Shown: positions 63,415 through 64,000 of the stretch, one piece after another
Numbering within the stretch: the stretch's first letter is position 1
Layout: each line of letters begins with the position of its first letter
DNA from: Arthrobacter zhaoxinii
Lineage (GTDB): Bacteria > Actinomycetota > Actinomycetes > Actinomycetales > Micrococcaceae
Length of the DNA: 64,000 nucleotides
Assembly (NCBI RefSeq): GCF_025244925.1
Contig: NZ_CP104275.1
Location: 2,108,001-2,172,000 of the forward strand
Direction of reading: 5' to 3'
Notes under the pieces: generated by a model
The model's input: the letters and a program-made list of their open reading frames with translations, nothing else
What the model was told of the DNA's origin: nothing
The model's database searches: none
Position numbers and translations under genes: made by a program

Positions 63415-63918
63415 CTAGCCGACCTGGTGGAGCCACCGCACCGGAGCGCCGTCCGCGGCGTGCCGGAACGGCTCGAGTTCATCGTCCCAGGCTTCGCCCA
63501 GGGCCAGCGAAAGTTCATGGTAGACCGCGGAGGGATCGCCGGCGCCGTTTTCATACGCGTACCGGATGCGGTTTTCGGAAATCATGATGTTGCCGTGCAC
63601 ATCGGTGGCCGCATGGAAGATGCCCAGCTCAGGGGTGTGGGCCCAGCGGCTGCCGTCTGCTCCGGGGCTTTGGTCCTCGGTCACCTCATAGCGGAGGTGC
63701 GCCCAGCCGCGAAGTGCGGACGCAAGGAGGGAACCGGTGCCCTGGGGCCCGGTCCAGGCGATTTCGGCCCGTACCATTCCCGGCGCGGCCGGCTGAGGGA
63801 ACCACTGAAGATCCGTTCGCTTTTCCACGACGGATCCGATGGCCCACTCGATATGGGGGCACAACGCGGAAGGGGCAGAGTGCACAAACAGTACTCCGCG
63901 CGCCATCACATCAGACAT
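63415..63918 (-). CDS. DUF3145 domain protein
   Basis: 167 residues. ARGVLFVHSAPSALCPHIEWA and GRWAHTPELG-like sequence are diagnostic of this actinobacterial family, which commonly lies next to fabF. Role unknown. The ATG at 63918 was chosen because GGAGG lies 5 nt upstream; ATG 63930 is in frame. The remaining 82 bases to the window end show no gene. Confidence 0.9.
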   Translation of the reverse strand: MSDVMARGVLFVHSAPSALCPHIEWAIGSVVEKRTDLQWFPQPAAPGMVRAEIAWTGPQGTGSLLASALRGWAHLRYEVTEDQSPGADGSRWAHTPELGIFHAATDVHGNIMISENRIRYAYENGAGDPSAVYHELSLALGEAWDDELEPFRHAADGAPVRWLHQVG

Positions 63919-64000
63919 TCCATCCTCCATAGCTGTAGGTACGTCTTCCCCAACGACCTTGCTGTATGGACGGATATCGAGCCGTATGTGTCCGCTGTCC

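Overview
This window comes from the chromosome of a high-GC Gram-positive actinobacterium, most likely a member of the Micrococcaceae close to Arthrobacter. The evidence is very high GC at third codon positions, frequent GTG and TTG starts, paired clpP1/clpP2, a Streptomyces/Mycobacterium-like fabD-fabH-acpP-fabF operon behind a PucR-type regulator, a translational actinobacterial ileS T-box, a homodimeric aceE, a group II truncated haemoglobin, and a mycothiol-associated DsbA-like protein. Almost everything is vertically inherited core genome. No prophage, insertion sequence, CRISPR array or integrase was seen.

Layout. 1-5060: folC (cut by the window edge) and ileS with its T-box leader, then a short-chain dehydrogenase. 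5061-7255: an accessory pocket with an AbiEi/DUF559-type protein, a four-copy array of 75-bp elements, a small membrane protein and a GC-rich hexamer repeat. 7256-16877: valS, a DsbA-like protein, clpX-clpP2-clpP1, tig, two tRNAs, nei2 and rpiB. 17124-20051: a secreted metzincin with nine LGFP repeats. 20219-29758: pepN, OsmC, MscS, glbO, two thioesterases, the ABC-F protein ettA, a lipoprotein and an ssb paralogue. From memory, much of this order matches M. tuberculosis Rv2447c-Rv2478c.

30000-38266: tRNA-Arg, then a cell-surface locus made of a DUF4397 secreted protein, a class F sortase, an ECF sigma factor and its RskA-like anti-sigma factor, followed by an M50 peptidase, two polyprenol-dependent glycosyltransferases and orphans. 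38318-44606: orn, tRNA-His, an acyl-CoA dehydrogenase, def, a long gapB-type GAPDH, an MFS transporter and the RNase P RNA gene rnpB. 44680-53165: yaaA, an RNase HI-VOC fusion, a coiled-coil protein with a degenerate zinc ribbon, a Nif3-like protein, msrA, cysK-cysE, gnd, a beta-lactamase-fold lipoprotein and tRNA-Val.

53251-63918: a tightly coupled DUF3052-ahpE-sirtuin operon divergent from aceE, then the PucR-type regulator, fabD-fabH-acpP-fabF and DUF3145. This again resembles M. tuberculosis order (Rv2238c-Rv2245). The genes link carbon supply (PDH E1, gnd, gapB) to fatty acid synthesis.

The most notable signals are five. (1) A 17-bp inverted-repeat motif occurs twice, once before the PucR-type regulator and once before fabD. 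(2) The sortase/ECF/anti-sigma/DUF4397 locus has a non-canonical VAQSG-type sorting signal and a candidate ECF promoter. (3) The four-copy 75-bp array lies upstream of the AbiEi/DUF559 gene. (4) The LGFP repeats are near-identical at DNA level. (5) An RNase HI is fused to a VOC domain. All functional statements are from reading the sequence and family knowledge; no database search was run.
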